35,108 bases of DNA from Sperchopsis tessellata (lineage: Eukaryota; Arthropoda; Insecta; Coleoptera; Hydrophilidae): the NCBI GenBank assembly GCA_033557685.1, contig JAWQRN010000178.1, positions 1 through 35,108 of the forward strand, read 5' to 3'. A model generated the notes under the pieces. That model ran no database searches. It saw only the letters and a program-made list of their open reading frames with translations, and was not told where the DNA came from. Of the stretch, positions 12,501-21,145 are shown one piece after another. Both the position numbers and the translations under genes were made by a program. Positions within the stretch are counted from its first letter, which is position 1; each line of letters opens with the position of its first letter.

Positions 12501-15500
12501 TAGTTTTGATAATACTGTAAGATCTTAGAAACCTAAAACGAAGTATTTTCATTTAAATTTGATGATCTTTTTCTTGTATTCTTCTATTGTTGTTCCATTG
12601 CAAGTGAGCACAGATAAATTGATAAGACTATACATGCCAACCTGATCCAAAGGCATAAGCCGTTCGGCAACATAAGTTTCCTCTTACAATCTATGAGTTA
12701 TAGAATGAAAACCATATGAAATGAACTACAAATAAATAAAATTTCCTTCAACTTAGGATAAATATATCGAAATTTTAGGATATTTGACTGGGAAAGTAAC
12801 ATTGCTCTGCGGTATAGAAAGAAGGTTAAGTTACGGAGGTTCTGCAAAATGCATGCTTTAATTTAAAAACCATTAATGGAAAGCTGTAACATTTTCTTTA
12901 TATAATTACACTAGTATTAACGGAACTTTTGTTGTGTACAAATTTAGGTAGTTGAAACAAAACAATGTTTGTGATTTTTGTAACCTATTTTTTCTACCTG
13001 TTCTGATTGACTTAGGGTAAATATTTTTAGAGCGCGCTATCTATTGTTCTAATATCGCACAAATTGTCGTGTTTCGGTAGAAATGTTCCTATTTAAAAAA
13101 AAAATCAGTAATCAACTTTTACATTTAATTTTTGTCTTATTTCCAACTTGTTGTTTTTCTCATACTGAATATTCTTAATTATGGATTGTAAATGTCTTAC
13201 TAGACTTGTACTGAACATGTTTGTTTTGTTTCTAATATAGTATGTTTTTAATATTTGTAACTTTTGTTTTGAAATAATTGTTCTTTACTTTATAACTGAG
13301 TTATAATTCTTTTGAAACACGATAATTTAACAAATAAGCAGTTTATGTTGTCAACCTCGTATTAACCCAAGATCAATTATGTATAAACTTCAGTATTAAT
13401 ATGTTTCAAAGGTTTTTTTCTAAATACATACAAAACTTTTTCGTAGCATTGTTTTAATCCATATTAGATTAGTGTACCTAAGATCGCTTTACATTTGATA
13501 TGGTTTCTTATAAATGGAGTTACGTATTAAATTTTTTTTTTTAGTTTTTTAGTTATTAAATGTTTGAAGGCTTTCACATAACTTCAACATTTTAAATCTT
13601 TGTCAAAAAAACAAAAATTACAGTGTAGGTCGTATTAGTTTAAGGAATGTGTCATGAATAAATTAATTCAGCATTTGGTATATATTTTTTGGTGGTAATG
13701 CAGTTCGCTTAGTGCTAACTCATTTTTATGCTTTCCCATTTTATATAAATATTTCACTCTTTAACTTTTGAAACCTATAGAAATTATGTTCGTACTTTAA
13801 CTAAAATTATCCTTGTGAAGAAAAGAGTACATATTTTGTTGAAAGTTTAGAAATTTACATTCACTGCTAAAACTTAATATACATAATTAAGTTAAGATGC
13901 ACTATAGTTCATATCTTGCATACCTTTTAGTTCATTGTTCCGATTATTTACTGATGTAGAAACAGAAGTTGATTATTAAATAAATCATGCTCAAACAAAA
14001 TAATGTTTCCAATTTCTTGACCTTTGTACTTCATTGTATAACAAGAAAATGAAAAGACACTCCATTTATAAATCGTATGCTTTACTGCAAATGTAATAAA
14101 TGAATCATTTTTCGATGGTTTGTATAAATATGAATTAATATTAGCATTTTGTTCCCTAAGAACATAGCACAGATGCTGTTTCATTGATCACAAAATACTT
14201 AGTCAATTAAACTATATTGAACACTTAATAATAAAATGTAATATAACCTGTGTAACAAGTATTGTAAATTTCTCTCTCTGTTGGCTTGCAGAAGTAGCCA
14301 TTTCTGCTCGTATGGATTTTTTTTGTTAACACTGCCAAATTTTCGGCCACTTCATCATCGACCACAAAGAAGGATGGCGGTCCAAATTCATTCTTTAGTT
14401 ACACATTTTTAGTATGTTTATTTATTTACATGCCATATTCTTCTAATAAATATCAGTGTTAAAATTCTATTCTTACATTTTAATGTTACTGGTTAGTACA
14501 CATCCACTATATAAATTGAAGCTCAACTTACGGCCAGTGTAAAATTAAAGTGAAGTTGGTACATCATAACAACAAAAAAACAGGATAAGCTAAGTTCGGT
14601 GAAAATAAATAGGTGTGTGTAAAAGTCTGTCACTAGTGAAGTTTAAGCGATCGTTACCATGTTTGTGTTGTGCATCGATGTCGCAGTACCAACACTGACA
14701 TCTAACTCAGCAGCTTCTTAATCATCGTAAGTACGATTATTATTCCCAACGGAAACTCAACGAGTTCCAACCACTGAAAAACGCAGGCGGTATAATCTGT
14801 GTAGCAATAAAGAAAAGTTATCTGAAGCCATGGCTGCTCCAGTTGTAATGGCACAAGAACAATTTCAAGAGCTATAAAGGTCAATGCAGTCATCCATACT
14901 CAGACTCAATAACAAGAAAATTTGTCAAAATGTACGACATGATTTTCAGGCAAAAAGAAAGCTTATGTGAAAGCATTTATAAATGCTGTCGAAGTATACA
15001 AAGATTGGTTGTGCACTTCAGACCAGATGGTGCTTAAAGGGTTACTCATGTTTTTGGACAGCCGCTGATACGCCGATATGATATAAACATAGAAGCAAAA
15101 GAAGCGAATGGTTTGATGATAAATGTAATCGGTCAATAAACGAAAGAAATAAACTTAGGATGGATGGAATGCCTACCAAGACCAACAAGAGCAAAGGGGG
15201 ATCTATACGAAACAGCTCGAAGAGTAGTTAACGGAATAATGAAAACAGAAAAGATGCAATATACAAATAACATCACCCTACAAGCCGAGGAAAACTTCAA
15301 ACAAAATAACACAGGCTCCAGGCATATAAAGGTATAAATTACTTTAAAAAAGGCTTCAAACCTAAAACGAGCCTATACAAGGACAAAGATGGAAGAATCG
15401 TAGCGAACAAGGAAGAAAATATGGAGCGATGGAGAGAACACTTCACAGATCTGCTAAATCCCAACCAACCACACCAAGAAGATAGAAACGGAATTGAAAT

Positions 15501-18500
15501 ACTGGAAAATGAAACAATAATAGAACCATCCATCCTAGATGATATCAAGGAAGCGACCCATAGGATAAAGAAAGGTAAAGCATCAGGAATGGATAACCTA
15601 CCGGTTATTGCTCAAGCAATACATCGATTGATAGGAATAATCTGGGATACCGAACAATTACCAAAGGATTGGCAAACAGCAATAATATGTCCAATTCACA
15701 AAAAGGAGGACAAATTGGCGTGAGGGATCTATAGGGGTATATCACTTCTGAATACAGCATACTAAATACTAACCTATACGATAAATGGCAAACTCCGACC
15801 ATTCTCTGTGGACATATTGGACGAATATCAAGCCGGCTTTAGACCCGGTAGATCAACAATAGATCAAACTAATGCCACAGGGCAGAAGGCAAAAGGACGC
15901 AGACATGACCAGAACACTAACGATCCCAATCTTAACTCTGAAAGAGTTCAGAAGTTTGTGAACCTCGGCACAACGCTCACACATAATTACGATGAAATAC
16001 AGGAGATTAAGAAAATAATAGTAGCCCCAAACAAATCTTCCTACTCTTTGCTACTGGTACTAAAAGCAAGAAGCATACACCGAAGAACTGATATGCTGGA
16101 GCAACATAGAGCCTCCTAGATGGGATAGGGAGGTAGCAGAAGGAGCACACAAGGGTGTACAAACCAATAATGATGAAAAGAAAACAATTTAAAAGAAAAG
16201 AAAATGTATTTAGTTGCAGAAAGGATGTTTATTAACTAATGAACATACATTAGAGTTAAATATAAAAGAATGAAATAAAAGAAAATAAACTAAGAATTAA
16301 GTAAAGAAAAACAGATTAAGAATTATGGAAGGAAATAAACTAAGAATTAACACTAGTACACAAGTATAATATATACAGTAAATAATAAATGCAGTATATT
16401 TTATAAACAAAAATTTAAATAGAAAATTAACCTAATAAATGAAAGCGTGCTTATGAAAGAAGGCGAAAATTAAAAGGTGTTGAGCAGTGAATGTTTTCTG
16501 ATTGTATCTGGCTGTGGTGTACCTCGGACTACCAAATGATTTCCGGCCCTCCTTCTTTTATAGGCACAGGCGAAGAGTCGAAATTCAGTGACGCTACCGC
16601 TAGAGGCACTTTCCGAACCGTCAAATGAACCACAAAATTGTTAATAATGTTTTTAACAAATTGGGTTTAAAAAAAGTGACTAAATAGAATTATTATTACC
16701 CAGCTTCAAAAGCAACACTGAAAAAAGTTTTTCGGTGCGCCAAGAACGAACTTTCCACCCGCGAACAACACGCGGTCGGCCAGGAATAAAGTAATTAATT
16801 CATGGGGTAACAGAACTAAGATGAGAGTGTACAAAGTGATGATCCGGACAGTTCTAACATACGGAGGAGAATCATGGGCACTCTCGATAAAAAATGCAGA
16901 GTTGCTGTTTGAGTTTTGAAAAAGATTCTTGGGCTGGTAAGAGATGAGGAGGGATGGAGAATCCGCATGAGTCATGAAATCTATGAACTCTATAAAGAAC
17001 CTACTTTATCAACCCATGTACGGTTCCTGCGACTGCAATGGGCAGGTCATGTCCAGAGAACAGACAAAGAACAAACCCCCAAAAAAGCGTTACTATCGCA
17101 ACCAGTGGGGAAAAGACTGGTTTCCGCTGCTAGTAATCATTTTATTAATTCTGTAAGTAGACTTCCATGATCCCAGTAGACATCTTTTTCTAGGAGATAA
17201 CCGTGTGGTAACTTTTCTTCTTGGCGAGGTTTCGTCTTTCATTGCCAGGGACATTATCAGGACAAGTAGTCGACAAATCCTAGTGATTTTGAGAGCTACA
17301 TGTCTTAATGTTTTCTGCAACAGTGGAAAAACTTCGGCAAGAAGAAACACCAACACATGGCTACCTCCCAGAAAAACGTTTTATTATTAGTTAGCTGATA
17401 TTAGATCTATCATCTAATGTCACTGGTAAATACCAAATAGAACATTGGAATATCTCAAAGCCTCTACTTGTTGCAGTTATTCAGTATGTTCTTGAATGTA
17501 ACCATACACATTTTTTTTGTATATCATTGATATGCAACGATATCTAAAATTATTTATTGTTTAATATTAATAACAGTATATTTAAATTTTTCGTGAAAAT
17601 TGAATTTATTTGGCTTCTACATTTATTTTTATTTTTGAATATGTACAAATAGGACGTGAAACCCATTTATAAGTACCATAATTTGTAAAACAGCACAATA
17701 CAAAGTTCGTCAGTGTTGTACCATACAAACGTAAGTGAATTGGACCAGCGAAATTTATAACATATCTATTGAAACCAATGTTGCCATCACTGTCATGTTA
17801 TATAGTTTTTATGAACTTAGCATAGAATAGCTGTTTTTAGTGATCAGTAGTGAGTCTACTGAAAAAAAATTAATCACTAGAATTCCATGAGTCGTGTTAG
17901 CATTACTGACTTATGTTGTGTGTTGACGAATTCGAAGACGATCATGCGTGGGGTACTACCGCCACCATACGCCAGGTACCTAACTCCAAATCACACTATG
18001 TGTTGGCATGCTGCATACTCTCTGTCACTCGCTTAGTTTTGCCAGTGGTTGGTTTTATTATTATTATTACTTGTCATATACTGATTATGTTGGTTGATTG
18101 CATTTTATACCCATCTTAATGAGTACTTTATACATACACTCATGTTCACCTCCTTATTCCGCCATTACGATCATCAATATAATCATTTCACCACTGAAAA
18201 TTTGAATATTGTCTTTTATTTTTTTTATTTTTTCGGTTTACTAAATATGTTGTTGTGGAACATTTTTCGAGAAATTTGAATGCCTTGACTTAATTTACTT
18301 ATAGTAAAACTAGATTAATACCCAGTCAAACCACATGCAGTCAAAAAAGGAAAATGTTCTCAGGAATTATCGCAGCAAAATTACTATTTTTTTAATAATC
18401 ATTCCTGTAACTTATTGCATACAATTTTAATAGAATGTGTGTGTATTCACGCTATCATTGTGAAATTGTTTTATTGAGGAAACTACCGCCCAAACCTGCA

Positions 18501-20517
18501 CACCTTCATTCTCAAAAAGCTCAAAACCAACCGTAGCATCTAAAACAGTTGCATCTAATATTAATAGTCATTAAAGTCTTGTAAAACTTCGTACATTTTG
18601 ATACAACATGTCATTTGTGACAAGAGAAGTTTTATTGTGCATTTAATAGTTTTTTCATTAAAAATTCATCATAATTACATGTGTTTATTTAAGTTTTATA
18701 AATATAAGTAACTAATCATTAAATCCTTCACTTTTTGACATGCAATTTCACATCAACTTTGAATTGCCTCCCAAGTTAAAACTATTAACTCTAGAAAAAC
18801 TTAAATATTATGTAGGAAATTATACAACAATGTTCCCATATAATTTTTCTCAATGTAGCTTCGTCTTTACAGCATGTAGGAGTTTTTTTTTTTTTTCCAA
18901 AATAACGAATTTTTTTTAAAAACATAAGTTTAAGTCAAGGCACCAAATATTCAATAAACAGTTTTTAATTGTAAATAATTATGAAAGTGATGAGACAATC
19001 CATACATCTATTTTCTGTAGGAAACCCTTAGTACTGATCAAATACACTAAATTGTGTGATTTTTATGTAGATTTTTACTTAGCTGTGTGTTCCATGCTAG
19101 GCTTTATGAATTTTTGAGACTTCTTTATGTACTTTTTTGTTGTCTGAAAGGTAAGTATTTTTATGTTAGTTTTACGTCCTGTGCCTACAGAGGTGTGATC
19201 ATAATATGTCTAACGGGTTCCATAGTTTTAAAAATGTGGCATAAAATTTGACCTATTTTCAGCAAGGAATCGTACGTTCAAAAAAATGTTAATTCATAAA
19301 ATGTAATTTCCTTTTATTCTATAATCGGAAATTATTATTTTTATAATAATTATATGTGGTACATCAATCATAATTCACTGCAGCTTACTTTTGAGAAGTA
19401 AGAACGTATTTCAAAATATTGATAGAAGAAATGTACCTGACCCCAAAAAAGTAACCATATTATGATAAATCACTATTAGCTTTCAATGCAACAATATGGT
19501 ATTACCGCTGTAGTAAACAGATTCTGGTTAGTATTATTCTTATTCTATCTTGTTGATATTTTGAGATTAATTTTGGTTAAGCTTTGATTGGCTTAGGTTG
19601 GATGCAGCTTCATTTTTAAAAGCAGAATATGTTTGCAGTTGAAAAATCGGTGACATTAAATTCAAATATTAATATATTGTTTAATTAATAATAAATAAAC
19701 AAAACTATTTCTGAAACTGCAAATTTATTTCCTAAGATTTTGGATATTCTGCCTATTAATTTGATAATGTAGATCAATATTTAATGCTCATGGGGAACTG
19801 AAGCCAACTGTTACTTATTATCGATAATTTTAGGTTTAAGTTTTCAATTACTCTTTTACTAAATAATAACAAAAACATTGTACCATACCATTCTCGATCC
19901 TGTAATTGAGAATCTAATTTTTACCTTAATCTATATAACAGTTAAAATTATCTATTTCCGACCTTAGAAAATAATAACATTACTAGTACTAGTAACAACG
20001 GGTATTATATCATATGTTGCCACCTATCTGTATTTAAAAAATAAGCCTTTGCCATAAATTATATTAACCAAACTACATTTATACAGTTCAATGTAAGCTA
20101 TATAAAAAATAATTTAATAAGAATTCTTTTAGTGCTATATGTTAAATTGAAATACACACTTCCATTTTAACAATGCAAAAGGGACATTCAAAGTGTATTG
20201 TCACTACAGCTACCATGACAAATTTAACATTACTATTTCACAAGTTTGAGTCATGAACTTTTGATAACTCAATTTGAAATATTCATTTCAAAGTATGGTT
20301 TCTTGCTGAAAATTCCAATAACTCTAATAACAATAAAAACAAAAATAACATAGAAATGACAATATTCAAATCTTCAATATGTTCATGGTCAGTATGTACC
20401 TATGTTATATTTTGAATTCTTTTTGTCATAGGTATGATCCAGATGCCTCCAGGAGTTTTATATGGACCACCAATGTTTCCAACAGGACCTGTGCTAATGC
20501 AACCAAGGTTTAGATGA
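273..20517 (+). CDS. ZNF207 (BuGZ): BuGZ/ZNF207 homologue, 3' part of the gene (spliced, 5' end outside the window)
   Basis: Overall gene model; exons are listed separately. Joined exons are 273-534, optional 2575-2655 and/or 4321-4401, 4714-4850, 5453-5694, 10907-11138 and 20432-20517. All introns are GT-AG and all junctions stay in frame. The order of segments matches animal ZNF207: a GIP-x-x-D-like segment with an acidic DDSDDEDE run, a long Met/Pro/Gly-rich disordered tract, KPLFPSA, a GADFKPI segment, the GLEBS motif, and a Met/Pro-rich C-terminus ending in PRFR. Known family role: it binds microtubules and BUB3, stabilises BUB3 and promotes its loading on kinetochores, and phase-separates in spindle assembly. 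The two N-terminal C2H2 zinc fingers and the start codon must lie upstream of base 1. Introns range from 312 bp to 9.3 kb and carry many transposon relics. Family assignment rests on recalled similarity, not on a search. Confidence 0.9.
535..2574 (+). other. BuGZ intron, 2.0 kb
   Basis: GT-AG intron between the Met/Pro/Gly exon and alternative exon A. It contains the mariner relic at 1345-1875. Bases 600-1340 and 1880-2570 are AT-rich with no recognised coding content. Confidence 0.75.
1345..1875 (-). pseudogene. mariner-family transposase relic, internally deleted
   Basis: Read on the minus strand from about 1875 down, decayed frames give the N-terminal DNA-binding part of a mariner transposase: a piece resembling EQ-x-x-NIKF-x-x-LGK, then GRPSTS and RLTLEEI. 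Near 1610 the sequence jumps to the C-terminal landmark YSPDLTICDF (family form YSPDLAPCDFFLFPKLK), followed by KVKRFDTTEEI and a piece resembling the family's final YFEGD. The middle of the catalytic domain is missing, and several frameshifts and stops are present. The element is therefore dead. Terminal inverted repeats were not located. It lies antisense in a BuGZ intron. Confidence 0.8.
2575..2655 (+). CDS. ZNF207 (BuGZ): BuGZ alternative exon A (81 nt, duplicated cassette)
   Basis: The acceptor AG is at 2573-2574 and the donor GTAAGA at 2656. The exon is 81 nt, phase 2 in and phase 2 out, so it can be included or skipped without breaking frame. It encodes N-GGYWQRWQMLAEAE followed by SARQQTARLQE and a split Arg. 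It is clearly related to the exon at 4321-4401: GGYW-x-RWQM-x-AE-x-E and ARLQER are shared and the lengths are identical. The acceptor is poor, with six A residues before the TAG instead of pyrimidines, which suggests regulated use. The peptide looks like a short amphipathic helix with one Tyr and two Trp. I know of no counterpart in vertebrate ZNF207. Exon status rests on open frame, matched phase and similarity to its sister; no transcript evidence is available here. Confidence 0.82.
2656..4320 (+). other. BuGZ intron between the two duplicated exons, 1.67 kb
   Basis: GT-AG intron separating alternative exons A and B. It is AT-rich, and I recognise no mobile element or coding segment in it. 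Its length allows both exons to be spliced together, so steric exclusion by a very short intron is not the mechanism if they are mutually exclusive. Confidence 0.7.
4321..4401 (+). CDS. ZNF207 (BuGZ): BuGZ alternative exon B (81 nt, duplicated cassette)
   Basis: The acceptor AG is at 4319-4320, preceded by aaaaaact, and the donor GTAAGA is at 4402. The exon is 81 nt, phase 2 to phase 2. It encodes GGYWTRWQMMAESE followed by QQAQMQNARLQE and a split Arg that is completed by the T opening the next exon. It pairs with exon A at 2575-2655: same length and phase, same YW-x-RWQM core and same ARLQER end, with small compensating indels between. Like exon A it lacks a good pyrimidine tract. Skipping both, using either, or using both all preserve the reading frame, so up to four isoforms are possible from sequence alone. 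Confidence 0.85.
4402..4713 (+). other. BuGZ intron, 312 bp
   Basis: Donor GTAAGA, acceptor ttgtttttttcag. It is the shortest intron in the window, with nothing else recognised in it. Confidence 0.8.
4714..4850 (+). CDS. ZNF207 (BuGZ): BuGZ exon: KPLFPSA and DFKPI segments
   Basis: A strong acceptor (ttgtttttttcag, ending at 4713) and donor GTATGC at 4851 bound the exon. It enters in phase 2 (one base completes Arg or Gly) and exits in phase 1. It encodes MPMMPPHHMMMQGPGGPP, then KPLFPSAVPVSSPG and GADFKPITS. KPLFPSA and (V)GxDFKP are recognisable landmarks of ZNF207 between the Met/Pro-rich region and the GLEBS motif. Retention of the following 602-bp intron would run on in frame with unrelated residues to a TGA at 5075-5077, giving a protein without GLEBS. 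Confidence 0.9.
4851..5452 (+). other. BuGZ intron, 602 bp
   Basis: Donor GTATGC, acceptor aattttttctag. AT-rich, no other feature recognised. Confidence 0.8.
5453..5694 (+). CDS. ZNF207 (BuGZ): BuGZ exon carrying the GLEBS (BUB3-binding) motif
   Basis: The acceptor is aattttttctag ending at 5452 and the donor is GTAAAT at 5695. Entry is phase 1, exit phase 0. A Thr/Ser-rich start, including a run of six Ser codons, is followed by the GLEBS motif at about 5566-5637: SKIIHPTDDISLEE then IRAKQPRYAK. This corresponds to SKLIHPDEDISLEE in vertebrate ZNF207. The Glu-Glu pair (5602-5607) matches the conserved acidic pair that contacts BUB3 in GLEBS peptides (family knowledge). This is the strongest single piece of evidence for the gene's identity. 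The minus-strand open frame over this exon is only a shadow of it. Confidence 0.95.
6815..7332. mobile_element. non-autonomous inverted-repeat DNA element with possible TTA target duplication
   Basis: The left end at 6818 (CGGTCTTATTCATAAT) matches the reverse complement of the right end at 7314-7329 (ATTACGAATAAGGTTG) at 12 of 16 positions. TTA flanks both sides (6815-6817 and 7330-7332). Internal copies of related motifs also occur in both orientations: tattcataatga at about 6911 and AACTGTGACTA near 6855 against tagtcacagttt near 7287. No coding capacity is seen. A 3-bp target duplication with imperfect ends would suit a Harbinger-like MITE, but that assignment is inference. Confidence 0.55.
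8590..9600 (-). pseudogene. non-LTR retrotransposon (Jockey/CR1-like) reverse transcriptase relic
   Basis: Minus-strand translation, with frameshifts, gives reverse transcriptase landmarks in order. They are LKNRTQRTKIDVTQS; YGVPQGSVL (9411-9440); YINDL; the catalytic YADDT box (about 9335-9350); a thumb segment with YPGLTIEENLKWN and ISKKISPLIGA; the C-terminal IQVAQNKAIKAIRNL-x-RRT; and finally GAILYNQLPEEIKTINKLSLF near 8600-8680. The 5' part of the ORF (endonuclease, fingers) is absent, as expected of a 5'-truncated LINE copy. Clade assignment is tentative. It is inserted antisense in a BuGZ intron. Confidence 0.85.
10033..10437. mobile_element. fold-back element flanked by 14-bp direct repeats
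   Basis: A large imperfect inverted repeat pairs a left arm from about 10060 with a right arm ending about 10366. The arms read tgttggcgtttctttttg, then gacattatcaagacatgtag; the complement of this occurs on the right. The left arm carries an extra partial duplication around 10123-10175 (atgtagctct...agtgcta). Outside the arms, tatattggcactat occurs exactly at 10033-10046 and 10424-10437, which looks like a target-site duplication around a 377-bp insert. There is no coding capacity. A related copy lies at 17184-17378. Confidence 0.75.
10907..11138 (+). CDS. ZNF207 (BuGZ): BuGZ exon: Ala/Gln-rich helix and Pro/Met-rich tail
   Basis: The acceptor is ctctttcag ending at 10906 and the donor is GTATGT at 11139. 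Entry is phase 0, exit phase 1. It starts LANAVANAAQQAAVKQQEAL, an Ala/Gln-rich stretch likely to be helical, and continues with MMQRFPVRPAGPPMVPVS and a Pro/Met/Leu-rich segment ending in GMPP. The composition and position fit the C-terminal low-complexity region of ZNF207. If the next intron is not removed, the frame stops at once (GMPPGM then TGA at 11144-11146), which would give a shorter but otherwise sensible C-terminus. Confidence 0.9.
15085..16089 (+). pseudogene. RTE-like non-LTR retrotransposon relic, 5' segment
   Basis: In shifting plus-strand frames it gives the linker EWFDDKC, then NYFKKGFKPKTSLYKDKDGR (15337-15396), NMERWREHFTDLLNP, IKKGKASGMDNLP, DWQTAIICPIHKKEDKL (about 15667-15717), YRGISLLNTAY and DEYQAGFRPGRSTIDQ (about 15820-15867). 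These are the fingers and palm of a reverse transcriptase of the kind common in arthropod RTE-like LINEs. The sequence then jumps past the YADD region to a thumb segment (FVNLGTTLTHNYDEI), so the catalytic box is deleted. Stops and frameshifts are present. The clade name is tentative. Confidence 0.85.
16090..16811. other. about 0.7 kb of foreign sequence splitting the RTE-like relic
   Basis: The LINE's thumb region breaks at agaact (16084-16089) and resumes at agaact (16812-16817). The intervening DNA has no LINE similarity that I can see. It is A-rich on the left, with aataaactaagaattaa repeated at 16284-16300 and 16334-16350, and GC-richer at 16500-16630. It is probably a second insertion, possibly a short element or solo terminal repeat. 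The type was not identified. Confidence 0.4.
16812..17110 (+). pseudogene. RTE-like non-LTR retrotransposon relic, 3' segment
   Basis: The plus strand reads RTKMRVYKVMIRTVLTYGGE then SWAL, FEKRFLGLVRDEEGWRIRMS, HEIYELYKEP and LRLQWAGHVQRTDKEQTPKKAL, with one early frameshift and stop. This is the characteristic C-terminus of RTE-like reverse transcriptase ORFs (YK-x-x-IR-x-VLTYG-x-E-x-W, then RLRWAGHV-x-R, then PKKAL). It continues the relic that ends at 16089. Confidence 0.85.
17184..17378. mobile_element. second, shorter member of the fold-back family
   Basis: Left arm tttttctaggagataaccgtgtgg pairs with the complement of the right end around 17350-17378. Inside it are ggcgaggtttcgtc, gggacattatcaggaca and the complementary acatgtcttaatg and caacagtggaaaaac. 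These motifs match those of the element at 10047-10423, so the two are diverged members of one family. It sits just past the 3' end of the RTE-like relic. Confidence 0.65.
20432..20517 (+). CDS. ZNF207 (BuGZ): BuGZ terminal coding exon
   Basis: The acceptor is ttttgtcatag ending at 20431. With the G carried over from 11138 the first codon is Gly. It encodes MIQMPPGVLYGPPMFPTG followed by PVLMQPRFR and a TGA stop at 20515-20517. The Met/Pro-rich composition continues that of the exon 9.3 kb upstream, and a short basic/aromatic ending fits ZNF207, which ends in GGRY in vertebrates. The short length and long intron make this exon the least certain of the constitutive ones, but phase and composition agree well. 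Confidence 0.85.
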
Positions 20518-21145
20518 TCCCCAGTATATCTCGTCTATCAACCGCAAGTTTAATTTTATAATTATGACCTTATGTTAGTTTGACATTTTGTTGTTCCATA
20601 CTTTGTTCGAAATTGTCAAAGCGACGCCCCTCTGTACATACAATGAATGTAGATTTTAGGAAAACCAAAAACGTACTGCATACGTTTTAGTAGATCAATT
20701 AAGAAATTAAATAATCATATTTAAACAAATTGTCCAAAATCAAGAAGCTTTAACTTTAAACTTGAAAGTTGTTTCTTCGCATTTTCTTTTTCCATTTTCT
20801 TTGTTTCGTTTGAATTGGTATAAGGAATAAAAAACTACCGACTCTAAAAACACAAGATTATTTAAAAAATAATTCATAGAAGGAATTCGGGAAAAGTTGA
20901 TAGGACAAAAGAGTTCCTGTGAACATTTGTTAATAACAACGTAACATTAACTGCAGGTATTCATTCAATTTTTTAGACCTAATATATAGTAGAGAAATTA
21001 TCGATGTGCAGGTAAAAACTCATACGTCATCGAAGTAACAGGAAGTTTCAATATCTATGGTCATTTTCTTGAAACTTCAAAAATCTTTCAAACAAATGAA
21101 AAGAAAAAGCTGCTTTTCATCTGTTTAATCTCATTTTTTAATAAA
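20518..21145 (+). other. probable 3'UTR of BuGZ with candidate poly(A) signals
   Basis: AT-rich sequence follows the BuGZ stop codon. AATAAA hexamers occur at 20826-20831 and 21140-21145; the second is followed by T/G-richer sequence and is the better candidate. A perfect Pumilio-type element TGTACATA lies at 20633-20640. The true 3' end cannot be fixed from sequence alone, and further AATAAA hexamers occur downstream. Confidence 0.5.

Larger units (their letters stand above)
11139..20431 (+). other. BuGZ intron, 9.3 kb
   Basis: Donor GTATGT, acceptor ttttgtcatag. It holds the RTE-like LINE (15085-17110) and fold-back element (17184-17378). Bases 11150-14280 and 17400-20400 are AT-rich and I see nothing definite in them, apart from a GC-richer patch at 17910-18060 with an unrecognised short open frame. 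A strong acceptor look-alike sits at 14291. Confidence 0.75.

Noticed and set aside
14702..14893. Open frames on both strands around 14.64-14.93 kb, in a stretch less AT-rich than its surroundings
   Set aside because: Could be the 5' part of the adjacent LINE, but no endonuclease motif is recognisable.
17913..18119. 68-codon plus-strand open frame starting MLCVDEFEDDHAWG
   Set aside because: Composition is less AT-biased than its neighbours, but no family is recognised and no splice sites link it to BuGZ in phase.
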